A stretch of 12,795 nucleotides of DNA from CAYNFT01 sp964396535 (GCA_964396535.1 CAYNFT010000062.1:1-12795); one strand, 5' to 3'. Counted from the stretch's first letter, positions 1-5,952 are shown. A program made the numbers and translations. The notes: generated from the letters alone by a model not told the origin.

Positions 1-291
1 ATGATGACCACTCAGGCAGTAGTGGCATGTATTACAGGGGACATGATGGGCCGCTGATATTCTGTCACCCTTTTTGTAGCGCTCCACCCCCTCCCCTACC
101 TCCACAATCTGCCCGCCAATCTCATGACCCAGCACCAGAGGAGCCCGGTCCAGGCGATACCACTCCATCACGTCGCTACCGCATATGCCACAAGCCTCTA
201 CCCTTACCAGCAATTCCCCGAAACCTATCTGCGGGACAGGCATCTCTTCGAGCCGCACATCCCGGTTGCTATACCACATGGCAACACGCAT
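1..291 (-). CDS. Zinc-dependent dehydrogenase of the MDR family (sorbitol/threonine dehydrogenase-like), partial: N-terminal 97 residues
   Basis: This is the N-terminal GroES-like catalytic domain of a medium-chain zinc dehydrogenase; the rest lies beyond the left edge. The visible protein starts MRVAMWYSNRDVRLEEMPVP. It shows the catalytic-zinc Cys37 in CGICGSD, His56-Glu57 in LVLGHEIGG, the GDRI strand, and three of the four structural-zinc cysteines (Cys86, Cys89, Cys92) just before the edge. Family members oxidise secondary alcohols or polyols with NAD(P)+; the cofactor-binding half is not visible, so substrate and cofactor are unknown. The ATG at 291 has no close ribosome binding site. 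An in-frame TTG and two GTG codons lie upstream (310-321), so the start is uncertain. It lies 184 bases downstream of the aldolase gene on the same strand and may share its transcript. The zinc ligands are spaced exactly as in the dehydrogenase at 4506-5519. Confidence 0.88.
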   Translation of the reverse strand, partial: MRVAMWYSNRDVRLEEMPVPQIGFGELLVRVEACGICGSDVMEWYRLDRAPLVLGHEIGGQIVEVGEGVERYKKGDRISAAHHVPCNTCHYCLSGHH

Positions 292-350
292 TCTATTTCG
301 ATTGTCTATCAACCTCACCACCTGAATTTCTATAACCCTATCCCCTTTAT

Positions 351-377
351 CCCCTTCCCCTTAACAAGGGGAAGGGG
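351..377. repeat. Perfect 12-base inverted repeat with a 3-base loop
   Basis: CCCCTTCCCCTT (351-362) and AAGGGGAAGGGG (366-377) are exact inverted complements around AAC. It lies between two minus-strand genes. Neither flank on the minus strand has a T-tract, so it is not a standard intrinsic terminator. It could stabilise or end a transcript in another way, or be a dispersed palindromic repeat. Confidence 0.7.
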
Positions 378-380
378 TAG

Positions 381-458
381 TTTTGTATAAGAGAGGCTTC
401 GCCCCTCTTGAACTCCCTATTGCTTTTGTTGGAGAGGCTTCGCCCCTTCAACTCCCAT
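381..458. repeat. Two tandem copies of a hairpin-forming intergenic repeat
   Basis: Copy one (381-423) and copy two (424-458) share the order TTTTGT, then GAGAGGCTTCGCCCCT, then an AACTCCC end. A third TTTTGT at 459-464 starts a truncated copy. Read as minus-strand RNA, copy one folds into a 9-base-pair stem, AAGAGGGGC / GCCTCTCTT (389-409), with a GAA loop and one G-U pair. The same stem on plus-strand RNA would carry an A-C mismatch, which suggests it is read from the minus strand, as part of the aldolase transcript. No U-tract follows. The element resembles short palindromes dispersed between genes in some Chloroflexota drafts; that likeness is from recall only. Confidence 0.6.
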
Positions 459-475
459 TTTTGTATCTCTCTCCT

Positions 476-1267
476 CTAAGACTGATTCTTCAGAGTATCG
501 TATACTTCTTGAGCTTCTTTCGGGGTTGCTTCCTGATGAATAATGACACGTATTGCCTTTATCATCGCCACCGGGAAATCATTCTGCCAGACATTCCGTC
601 CCAGATTCACTCCGATGGCACCCTTCTGCATACCGTCATAGACAAACTCGAACACCTCAAGTTCGGTATCAACCTGGGGTCCCCCGGCCATAACCACCGG
701 GACAGGACAACCCCTCGTTACCCTCTCAAAATCCTCACACCAGTACGTTTTAACCACCCGCGCCCCCAATTCGGCAGCGATGCGGGAGGCTAGAGAAAGA
801 TAGCGGGCGTCCCGTTTTTCAAGCTCCTTGCCCACAGCAGTAACCGCCATTACCGGTATACCATACCTTTCACCCTCGTTAACAAGCTTAGACAGGTTTA
901 ATAACGACTCTTTCTCATAGTCACTGCCAACAAAGATAGAAATGCCCACCGCTGAAACGTTAAGGCGGATAGCCTCCTCCATAGAGGTGGTAATTCCTTC
1001 ATTAGCCAGGTCTTTCCCTACCATACTGGTGCCGCCAGATACCCTGAGAATAATTGGCTTTGCGTTGTCGGGGTCTACTGAGGAGCGCAACACGCCCCTG
1101 GTAATGAAGAGCGCATCAGCGTAAGGCAGCAGTGGCTCAATTGTTTTACGAGGTTCTTCTAATTTTCTTGTGGGACCCTGAAAGTATCCATGGTCTACCG
1201 GCAAGAACAAAGTATGCCCATCCGATTGGATAAGCTGCGCCAGGCGGTTCGCCATTCCCCATTCCAT
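476..1267 (-). CDS. lsrF: LsrF-like class I aldolase/thiolase (DeoC/FbaB/LsrF superfamily)
   Basis: This 263-residue TIM-barrel protein is recognised by its close match to LsrF along its length: LFLPVDHGYFQGPT (20-33), ITRGVLRS (55-62), MAVTAVGK (140-147), RVVKTYW (170-176), GCPVPVVMAGG (186-196) and GVNLGRNVWQ (219-228). Lys173 is the expected Schiff-base lysine of class I aldolases, Asp25 sits in the first-strand catalytic position, and the GG and LGRN loops bind phosphate in this family. LsrF cleaves the phosphorylated AI-2 product 3-hydroxy-5-phosphonooxypentane-2,4-dione using CoA. No lsr transporter, kinase or regulator is visible here, so the substrate may be another phosphorylated dione or sugar. 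The protein lacks the roughly 30-residue N-terminal extension of enteric LsrF. The start is well supported: AAGGAGG at 1276-1282 lies eight bases upstream of the ATG. Archaeal-type fructose-bisphosphate or ADTH aldolase is the alternative. Confidence 0.85.
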   Translation of the reverse strand: MEWGMANRLAQLIQSDGHTLFLPVDHGYFQGPTRKLEEPRKTIEPLLPYADALFITRGVLRSSVDPDNAKPIILRVSGGTSMVGKDLANEGITTSMEEAIRLNVSAVGISIFVGSDYEKESLLNLSKLVNEGERYGIPVMAVTAVGKELEKRDARYLSLASRIAAELGARVVKTYWCEDFERVTRGCPVPVVMAGGPQVDTELEVFEFVYDGMQKGAIGVNLGRNVWQNDFPVAMIKAIRVIIHQEATPKEAQEVYDTLKNQS

Positions 1268-1275
1268 CTTGTAAT

Positions 1276-1282
1276 CCTCCTT
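1276..1282 (-). promoter_or_regulatory. Ribosome binding site of the LsrF-like gene
   Basis: AAGGAGG on the minus strand, eight bases before the ATG. It fixes the short N-terminus of this protein relative to enteric LsrF. Confidence 0.8.
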
Positions 1283-1337
1283 CCGAGCTTATGGTTTGTT
1301 GCCCCATGATAAAAGAGCTGGCTAAAACAGCTTCACT

Positions 1338-1367
1338 ATTATACTACAAGACACAAATTTATTTGAA
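1338..1367 (-). promoter_or_regulatory. Candidate sigma-70 promoter for the LsrF-like gene
   Basis: On the minus strand, TTCAAA (1362-1367) and a perfect TATAAT (1338-1343) are separated by 18 bases. Transcription would begin near 1331, inside a small inverted repeat, AGCTG (1316-1320) / CAGCT (1328-1332), that could act as an operator. The call rests on consensus match and position only. Confidence 0.5.
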
Positions 1368-1473
1368 TTAGATTGTTTATCAACCTTTTTGAATTCGCCA
1401 GGTTTGTAAAGGATAGAATCCCTCTATCTGGATAACAGGTTAAAACGCTTTAATGCCTGTGTCAGCACGATAT

Positions 1474-1503
1474 TTGATGAACATACAACAAACAGTATAC
1501 AAT
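1474..1503 (+). promoter_or_regulatory. Candidate promoter for the MoaD-like gene
   Basis: TTGATG (1474-1479) and TACAAT (1498-1503) are 18 bases apart; an overlapping TATACA (1496-1501) gives a 16-base spacer. Transcription would begin about 25 bases before the start codon of the MoaD-like gene. Confidence 0.45.
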
Positions 1504-1533
1504 ATTAAGTAAGGACTGCTTCAGAAGGAGAAA

Positions 1534-1806
1534 GTGGGATTGAAGATTCACCTTAAATACGACTTAGACAGTAATGAAACTGAACTGGAAACTCAAAGCA
1601 GCACGCTGGGTGACCTGCTCTTTGAGCTATCAAAGAAGTACCCGAATTCCAGATTTTTTAATAAGGACCGATGGGAAGTAAACTTCGAGTTCTTTGTGGA
1701 ACTCAATGGGCAGATGCATGATACTCTCCCTCACGAACTGGATACCAAGTTGAAAGACAGTGACAAAGTAGAGATTTACCTGGGTAGTGAATTCCCAGAA
1801 GATTAG
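1534..1806 (+). CDS. MoaD/ThiS family ubiquitin-like beta-grasp protein lacking the C-terminal Gly-Gly
   Basis: This small acidic protein (90 residues from GTG, 88 from TTG) has the MoaD layout: a first strand KIHLKYD, a helix LGDLLFELSKKYP (26-38), a strand FFVELNGQ (53-60), and the final LKDSDKVEIY (73-82) that matches the DGDEV-strand of MoaD. MoaD and ThiS carry sulfur as a thiocarboxylate on a terminal Gly-Gly. Here the chain ends YLGSEFPED with no diglycine, so the usual chemistry is not possible without processing. It may be a regulatory or structural beta-grasp protein. Two starts compete. GTG at 1534 is only three bases after the AGAAGGAG site (1523-1530); TTG at 1540 has the better nine-base spacing and gives MKIHLKYD, typical for the family. 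It stands alone, with no moaE, thiF or moeB homologue in view. The family assignment is by pattern. Confidence 0.72.
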   Translation: MGLKIHLKYDLDSNETELETQSSTLGDLLFELSKKYPNSRFFNKDRWEVNFEFFVELNGQMHDTLPHELDTKLKDSDKVEIYLGSEFPED

Positions 1807-1843
1807 GAAAAGCAGATAACTGCAAACAACATAGATTTATCAA

Positions 1844-2920
1844 TCAAAATATAATTATGTTACGTAGTGCCTCCCCTTTTTCCACAGACTCTATCGCCTC
1901 ATTAATCTGTTCCAAGGAATATCGTGCGGTGATAAGCTCATCCAATTTGAGGCGTCCAGCCTGATATAGAGCCACCAGCTTAGGAATATCTACACTCAAG
2001 TTTGTTGTCCCCATAAAGCTGCCGGTAAGTATTTTTTCATTATCAATGAATTCCATTGGCGAACAAGAAAGGCTCTCCGTTGCCAGTCCGACGATGACCG
2101 TCATTCCTTGCCGACCTGACATAGACAAACCCTGACGTACGGCAGCAGTAACCCCAACCGTCACAATCACATAATCAGCTCCTCTTCCTGATGTCAGTTC
2201 CCGTACCGCCTGGATGGGGTCCTTCTCCTTGGCAGCGTTGAGTGTATGTGTCGCACCAAAATCCCGAGCCGTTTTCAGCTTGCTATCCAACATATCCACG
2301 GCAATAATTGGGTATGCTCCAGACAACGCAGCTCCCTGTACGGCATTGAGTCCAACACCTCCGACTCCAATTATAACTACGCTGCTGAGAGGCTCGACCT
2401 GTGCACAGTTAACCACCGCCCCGAACCCGGTTATAACTCCGCAAGCCAGAAGGGCCGCTTTATCCATAGGCATATCACTGGGTAACTGAACTACCTGGGA
2501 TTTATCAACAATGGTGTACTCAGCAAAAGCAGCCGTTCTCAACCCATGGGCGATAGATTCTCCTCGTTTATTGCGCATACGGCTTTCTGTATTTAAGGGC
2601 CACTCAGCCTCGCACATGTGAGGGCGCCCACTCTTACAATACAGGCACTGCCCACAAGAACGTAAAAGTGATACGACAACAGCATCACCGGGCTTCACTG
2701 AGGTTACGCCTTCTCCTAGTTCTTCAATATAACCTGCGGCTTCATGACCGGGCACAAAAGGCAATTTCCCATCGAGTTCCCCTTTGATGAAGTGAATATC
2801 ACTGTGGCAGACGGCTGCCACGGCAATTCGGACCTTCACTTCACCTTCCTGCGGCGGGTCTATGTCAACTTCCTCTACCACCAAGGGCTTGTTAAATTCG
2901 TAGCAAACAGCAGCTTTCAT
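1844..2920 (-). CDS. Zinc-dependent alcohol dehydrogenase (MDR family, probably NAD-linked)
   Basis: This is a complete 358-residue medium-chain dehydrogenase. Catalytic zinc ligands are Cys38 (VCHSD), His59-Glu60 (PGHEAAG) and Cys160; structural zinc ligands are Cys89, Cys92, Cys95 and Cys103. The Rossmann fold has GVGGVG (185-190), and Asp209 at the end of the second strand (IIAVDM) favours NAD+ over NADP+. The layout resembles the alcohol and formaldehyde dehydrogenase side of the family (CHSD motif, Cys as third catalytic ligand), unlike the sorbitol-type proteins on either side. The start is placed at the ATG at 2920, because AGGAGG (2926-2931) precedes it by five bases and MKAAVCYE is the usual family N-terminus. 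An in-frame ATG 60 bases upstream (2980) lies before the candidate promoter and is unlikely. It converges on the MoaD-like gene, with 37 bases between stops. The physiological alcohol is unknown. Confidence 0.92.
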   Translation of the reverse strand: MKAAVCYEFNKPLVVEEVDIDPPQEGEVKVRIAVAAVCHSDIHFIKGELDGKLPFVPGHEAAGYIEELGEGVTSVKPGDAVVVSLLRSCGQCLYCKSGRPHMCEAEWPLNTESRMRNKRGESIAHGLRTAAFAEYTIVDKSQVVQLPSDMPMDKAALLACGVITGFGAVVNCAQVEPLSSVVIIGVGGVGLNAVQGAALSGAYPIIAVDMLDSKLKTARDFGATHTLNAAKEKDPIQAVRELTSGRGADYVIVTVGVTAAVRQGLSMSGRQGMTVIVGLATESLSCSPMEFIDNEKILTGSFMGTTNLSVDIPKLVALYQAGRLKLDELITARYSLEQINEAIESVEKGEALRNIIIF

Positions 2921-2940
2921 CGTAACCTCCTCTCTGCGAA

Positions 2941-2975
2941 AGGATAAACCCCTTCCTATGGTATTGTCAATAACC
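2941..2975 (-). promoter_or_regulatory. Candidate promoter with an overlapping palindrome, upstream of the zinc alcohol dehydrogenase
   Basis: On the minus strand a perfect TTGACA (2965-2970) and TATCCT (2941-2946) are 18 bases apart. Transcription would begin near 2934, giving a very short leader that still includes the AGGAGG site. A near-palindrome, GGTATTG / CAATAACC around T2967 (2960-2975), overlaps the -35 box and is a plausible repressor site. Sequence match only. Confidence 0.5.
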
Positions 2976-3103
2976 TCCACACATTACACAAAATAATCAT
3001 CTGGTTAACGCCTGCCAAGCACCTGAAGAGCTTAGGCTAAAAAGTCTAAAGATGCTACAATCTAGTCCCAGGCGTAAGAATTGGCTTTAGCTTGTTAGAA
3101 AGC

Positions 3104-3133
3104 TTGACAGCCAGCAGGCAAGGGTTTTAGCAT
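3104..3133 (+). promoter_or_regulatory. Candidate promoter for the CoA-transferase/dehydrogenase pair
   Basis: A perfect TTGACA (3104-3109) and TAGCAT (3128-3133) are 18 bases apart. The implied leader is about 100 bases long and contains the small palindromes described for this gap. The -10 box is only a partial match. Confidence 0.4.
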
Positions 3134-3238
3134 AACTATAACAGTCGATATGGTAAACCTTGAATGGAAATATGTATCCATAACGCTTTGATGGTATTTT
3201 CCATTGTTTCTCTATCTTCAAGATAAAAGGAGAAAGCT

Positions 3239-4432
3239 ATGGCTGGACCTCTGGAGGGTATCAGGATTTTAGACCTTAGCTGGGTTTTGGCAGGGCCTTT
3301 TGCTACCATGGTTCTTAGTGACCTTGGGGCAGAGGTAATCAAGGTCGAAAAGCCACAAACTGGAGACCTGGCACGGGGTAATGGACCATTTATCGATGGA
3401 GAAAGCTCCTATTTCCTAAGCCTCAACCGAGGGAAAAAGAGCATCACCATTGACCTGCAAACTCCTCAGGGTAAACAGGTCTTTCTGGAACTGGTGAAAA
3501 AGGTTGACGTAGTAGTCGAGAACTTTGTTCCCGGGACGATGAAGAGATTGGGGCTGGACTACGAGGTACTGAAAAAGCAGAATCCTGGGCTCATCTATGC
3601 AGCCATATCCGGGTTTGGTCAGACTGGCCCCTATGCTCACAATCGTGCCTTTGATATTATTATTCAAGCAATGGGCGGGATGATGAGCATCACCGGCGAG
3701 CCTGACGGCCCACCTGTCAGACCCGGGGCTTCAATTGGTGACATTACCGCAGGACTATTTACTAGCATTGGCATCCTTTCCGCTCTTCTCGAGCATGGGA
3801 AAAGCGGTAAGGGGCAGATGCTCGACATCAGTATGCTGGACTGCCAGCTAGCCATACTTGAGAATGCCTTTGGCCGTTTCTTCGCTACTGGAGAGGTGCC
3901 TCGTCCTACTGGCACGAGACATCCAATATTCACGCCCTTCCAGGCCTTTGAAACCAAAGACGGTTACATTGTTGTTGCCATGGTGGGGGGCGTGAGGAAT
4001 CAATGGCCGCTATTCTGTGCCATTATTGGTCGACTGGACCTTATGGATGACGAGAGGTATGAGACCGGCGGCTCACGTACCGAGCACTACAACGAACTCG
4101 AGCCCATTCTAAGCGAGGTCATGAAGACAAAGACGACTGCTGAATGGATTGAGCAACTATCAGAGGTGGGTATCCCCTGCGGGCCAATTAATTCTATTGA
4201 CCAGGTAGCCAGCCATCCACAGGTTCTTGCCAGAGAGATGATTGTGGAGGTACCTCATCCAAGGGTGGGAAAGGTTAAGCTCATAAACACTCCCGTCAAG
4301 CTTTCGAGGACACCTGCCAGAGTTGAGCGAGCCTCTCCTGACCTAGGGCAGGACACCCGGCAATTGCTGGCAGAGCTTTTAGGTATGAGTGAAGGCGAGA
4401 TAGAGAACCTAAGAGAGTCCAAGGTGATCTAG
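3239..4432 (+). CDS. CaiB/BaiF family class III CoA-transferase
   Basis: This 397-residue cytoplasmic enzyme moves CoA between carboxylic acids through an aspartyl-CoA anhydride. Family signatures in order: PLEGIRILDLSWVLAGPFATM (4-24), LGAEVIKVEKP (29-39), LNRGKKSITIDL (62-73), VVENFVPGTMKRLGLDY (92-108), ISGFGQTGPY (123-132), and GASIGDITAG (163-172) with Asp168 in the position of the catalytic aspartate of formyl-CoA transferase. The length is normal for the family. The start has AAGGAG (3227-3232) six bases upstream of the ATG. A zinc dehydrogenase follows 73 bases later on the same strand, so the two probably form an operon. A plausible role is activation or CoA recycling of an acid made by the local dehydrogenases. 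The acyl substrates (carnitine, formyl/oxalyl, succinyl/mesaconate and others in this family) cannot be read from sequence. Confidence 0.93.
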   Translation: MAGPLEGIRILDLSWVLAGPFATMVLSDLGAEVIKVEKPQTGDLARGNGPFIDGESSYFLSLNRGKKSITIDLQTPQGKQVFLELVKKVDVVVENFVPGTMKRLGLDYEVLKKQNPGLIYAAISGFGQTGPYAHNRAFDIIIQAMGGMMSITGEPDGPPVRPGASIGDITAGLFTSIGILSALLEHGKSGKGQMLDISMLDCQLAILENAFGRFFATGEVPRPTGTRHPIFTPFQAFETKDGYIVVAMVGGVRNQWPLFCAIIGRLDLMDDERYETGGSRTEHYNELEPILSEVMKTKTTAEWIEQLSEVGIPCGPINSIDQVASHPQVLAREMIVEVPHPRVGKVKLINTPVKLSRTPARVERASPDLGQDTRQLLAELLGMSEGEIENLRESKVI

Positions 4433-4505
4433 GACATTACGGTAGTACATATTACTGAATCGTTAGGGCACGAGTTTTTACATTACTATTTTAGGAGGAC
4501 GAGAA

Positions 4506-5519
4506 ATGAAAGCAGCCGTATTCCACAGCGCACATGACATCACAACTGAAGATGTACCCTATCCCAAGCTTGAGCCGGACGGCGTCATCATTAAGGTAAA
4601 CTCCTGCGGGATATGTGGCTCCGACCTCCATGCTTACCGGCACGGGAGACGGGATGGCATGATAATGGGGCATGAGTTCAGTGGCGATATAGTGGAAATC
4701 GGGGCCAATATAACAGGTGTAGAAGAAGGAGACCGTGTTACGGCTATGAGCGGCCGAGGATGTGGCCAATGCTACTGGTGCCAGCAGGGTCAGTTTATTC
4801 GCTGCTCAAAGTTATCATTACTCGGATACGGAATCCCGGGCGCCTTCGCTGAATACGTATCAGTACCACTTTTCAAGCTCGGACTCTATGCTGCCAGGCT
4901 ACCTGATACCCTGACCTATGAAGAAGGTGCTACGGCAGAGCCACTGGCAGTGGCTCTATATGCGGTAAAACAGGTACAGCCGCAGCCTGAAGATACCGTC
5001 GTCGTCATCGGAGTTGGCATAATTGGCCTCTGCATTATACAGATACTGAAGACAATGGGAGTTAACCAAATCCTGGTCAGTGGGCGAAGAGTAAAGCGCC
5101 TGCAACTGGCGAAGGAAAGCGGGGCTACTGTGGTTGTGGACGCTGCCAAGGAGGATATTTTACCAGTAGTCAGCGAAGTAACCTCTGGTAAAAGAGCCGA
5201 TGTAGTTTTTGAATGCGCTGGCTCATCAGCTACATTCCAGCAAGCCATTCAGATGGTCCACCGTGGTGGAAAAGTAGACCTGGTTGGGCTATATCAAGAA
5301 CCTATTACCTGGAACCCATCCTTTATTGTAGGCAATGATATAACTCTGATAGGTTGCGGTCTTCGGTGGGACTTACCCGGGGCAGTTGACCTCATTCAAA
5401 GCGGCAAGGTCAACACCAAGCCTTTAATCACTCACGAGTTTCCTCTTGAAAAGACTAAGGAGGCTTTTGATACTCAGCTTGAGGCTGAAGATGCTATAAA
5501 AGTTCTGGTGAAACCATGA
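4506..5519 (+). CDS. Zinc-dependent dehydrogenase of the sorbitol/threonine dehydrogenase type, probably NADP-linked
   Basis: This is a complete 337-residue MDR dehydrogenase. Catalytic zinc ligands are Cys37 (CGICGSD), His56-Glu57 (IMGHEFSG) and Glu145 in ATAEPLAVA, the Glu-Pro arrangement of polyol dehydrogenases. Structural zinc ligands are Cys86, Cys89, Cys92 and Cys100. The Rossmann motif is GVGIIG (169-174). At the end of the second strand, where NAD enzymes carry Asp, this one has VSGRR (191-195), so I infer a preference for NADP+. The start is clear: AGGAGG (4493-4498) lies seven bases before the ATG. It sits 73 bases after the CoA-transferase stop with no clear terminator or strong promoter between them, suggesting co-transcription. 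It is nearest in style to the partial dehydrogenase at the left edge. The substrate is unknown; a secondary alcohol, polyol or 3-hydroxy amino acid is possible. Confidence 0.92.
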   Translation: MKAAVFHSAHDITTEDVPYPKLEPDGVIIKVNSCGICGSDLHAYRHGRRDGMIMGHEFSGDIVEIGANITGVEEGDRVTAMSGRGCGQCYWCQQGQFIRCSKLSLLGYGIPGAFAEYVSVPLFKLGLYAARLPDTLTYEEGATAEPLAVALYAVKQVQPQPEDTVVVIGVGIIGLCIIQILKTMGVNQILVSGRRVKRLQLAKESGATVVVDAAKEDILPVVSEVTSGKRADVVFECAGSSATFQQAIQMVHRGGKVDLVGLYQEPITWNPSFIVGNDITLIGCGLRWDLPGAVDLIQSGKVNTKPLITHEFPLEKTKEAFDTQLEAEDAIKVLVKP

Positions 5520-5614
5520 ATACATTAATGATAAGCTTGACCGGGACTTCCAAGTAGGGACACTTTTTAGCGGCTCATAGATTAAGTAAAAAGATATGGC
5601 TCCTGTTGGTGGTG
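5520..5614. other. Convergent gap between the dehydrogenase and the small open reading frame
   Basis: No strong terminator is visible for either gene. The sequence has two GGGAC words 14 bases apart (5543-5547 and 5557-5561), and the second begins the string GGGACACTTTTTAG. I see no gene here. Confidence 0.4.
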
Positions 5615-5725
5615 CTACTTCTTGTTCTTTTTATCTTCAGTTTTTGTCGCTTTTTCTCCCTTTGCCATAAGCTCAATGAGTTGAAAGACAGTCTTCGCTT
5701 TTCCAGCCAGTACAAAATTTTCCAT
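5615..5725 (-). CDS. Small unrecognised protein, 36 residues, with a strong ribosome binding site
   Basis: An open reading frame starts at the ATG at 5725 and stops with TAG at 5615. It is preceded by AAGGAGG (5732-5738 on the minus strand) with six bases of spacing, one of the best such sites in the window. The peptide begins MENFVLAGKAKTVFQLIELM, a short amphipathic segment, and ends in a very lysine-rich charged tail (KKNKK). There is no signal peptide, full membrane span or cysteine. I do not recognise the family. It lies alone beyond the pilus-operon terminator and converges on the dehydrogenase gene. A longer overlapping frame on the same strand (5575-5874) has no such start signal and is probably spurious. 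The site makes translation likely. Function is unknown, and a leader peptide is also possible. Confidence 0.55.
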   Translation of the reverse strand: MENFVLAGKAKTVFQLIELMAKGEKATKTEDKKNKK

Positions 5726-5787
5726 AAGTTGCCTCCTTTTTGGCTCATTCGAACGCTATCGCTATAATCCAAATTTACCATACAACC

Positions 5788-5847
5788 ATAAAGATAAGGA
5801 TAAAGATGATAAACATTCCATAAAGCTTCCATAAAGGTTTTATAAAG
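5788..5847. repeat. AT-rich array of ATAAAG-type hexamers, partly on an 11-base period
   Basis: Seven copies of ATAAAG or a one-base variant begin at 5788, 5794, 5800, 5809, 5820, 5831 and 5842. The first three are six bases apart and the last four are eleven bases apart, about one helical turn. The array lies about 60 to 120 bases upstream of the small open reading frame, on its promoter side. It could be a curved or protein-binding upstream element, or simple low-complexity drift. Confidence 0.55.
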
Positions 5848-5876
5848 TTTCCAGTTCCAAAAATAAGCCACCACTG

Positions 5877-5909
5877 AAAAGGGGCTGGGGAGATTCTCCC
5901 CAGCCCCTT
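5877..5909 (-). terminator. Intrinsic terminator of the pilus operon
   Basis: On the minus strand a very stable hairpin (arms AAGGGGCTGGGGA and its exact complement, 13 base pairs closed by a 5-base loop) is followed directly by TTTT. It begins 43 bases after the stop of the PilM-PilN gene and closes the pilus operon. On the plus strand no T-run follows, so it acts in one direction. Confidence 0.85.
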
Positions 5910-5952
5910 ATAGGCACTAATCATGCCTTACTGACTGCGTGTAGTCTTAGTT

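Larger units (their letters stand above)
1268..1533. other. Divergent intergenic region between the LsrF-like and MoaD-like genes
   Basis: This AT-rich, non-coding gap holds candidate promoters on both strands (entered separately) and a 6-base inverted repeat, GATAGA (1412-1417) / TCTATC (1423-1428), with a 5-base spacer that could bind a dimeric regulator. I see no RNA gene or mobile-element end here. Confidence 0.5.
2921..3238. other. Divergent intergenic region between the alcohol dehydrogenase and CoA-transferase genes
   Basis: This 318-base gap has no convincing gene. It contains a candidate promoter for each flanking gene (entered separately). The part nearest the CoA-transferase is rich in short palindromes: ATGGA (3164-3168) / TCCAT (3177-3181), ATGG (3191-3194) / CCAT (3201-3204), and ATCTT-C-AAGAT (3214-3224). 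The first two share an ATGGAAA-to-CCAT design and could be paired operator half-sites in the long leader. Confidence 0.5.

Noticed and set aside
351..377. Intrinsic terminator for the LsrF-like gene
   Set aside because: The stem is strong, but no T-run follows on the minus strand, so it was kept as an inverted repeat.
27..390. Plus-strand open reading frames rich in proline and histidine at the left end
   Set aside because: They are antisense to a clear zinc-dehydrogenase N-terminus and to intergenic palindromes, and show no protein-family pattern.
383..793. Plus-strand open reading frame antisense to the aldolase 3' end
   Set aside because: It starts within the palindromic repeats and overlaps a well-recognised gene on the other strand; no ribosome binding site.
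1811..1830. Terminator between the convergent MoaD-like and alcohol dehydrogenase genes
   Set aside because: The GCAG/CTGC stem is only four base pairs; the following TTTT on the minus strand is suggestive but too weak.
5541..5575. Possible insertion-sequence end (repeated GGGAC words and GGGACACTTTTTAG)
   Set aside because: There is no transposase remnant, matching inverted end or target duplication in the window; the likeness is only a short word match.
5575..5874. A 99-codon minus-strand open reading frame starting MVAYFWNWKLYK
   Set aside because: It overlaps the 36-residue frame that has the strong ribosome binding site, has no start signal of its own, runs up to the pilus-operon terminator, and its aromatic-rich start is a translation of the ATAAAG repeats.
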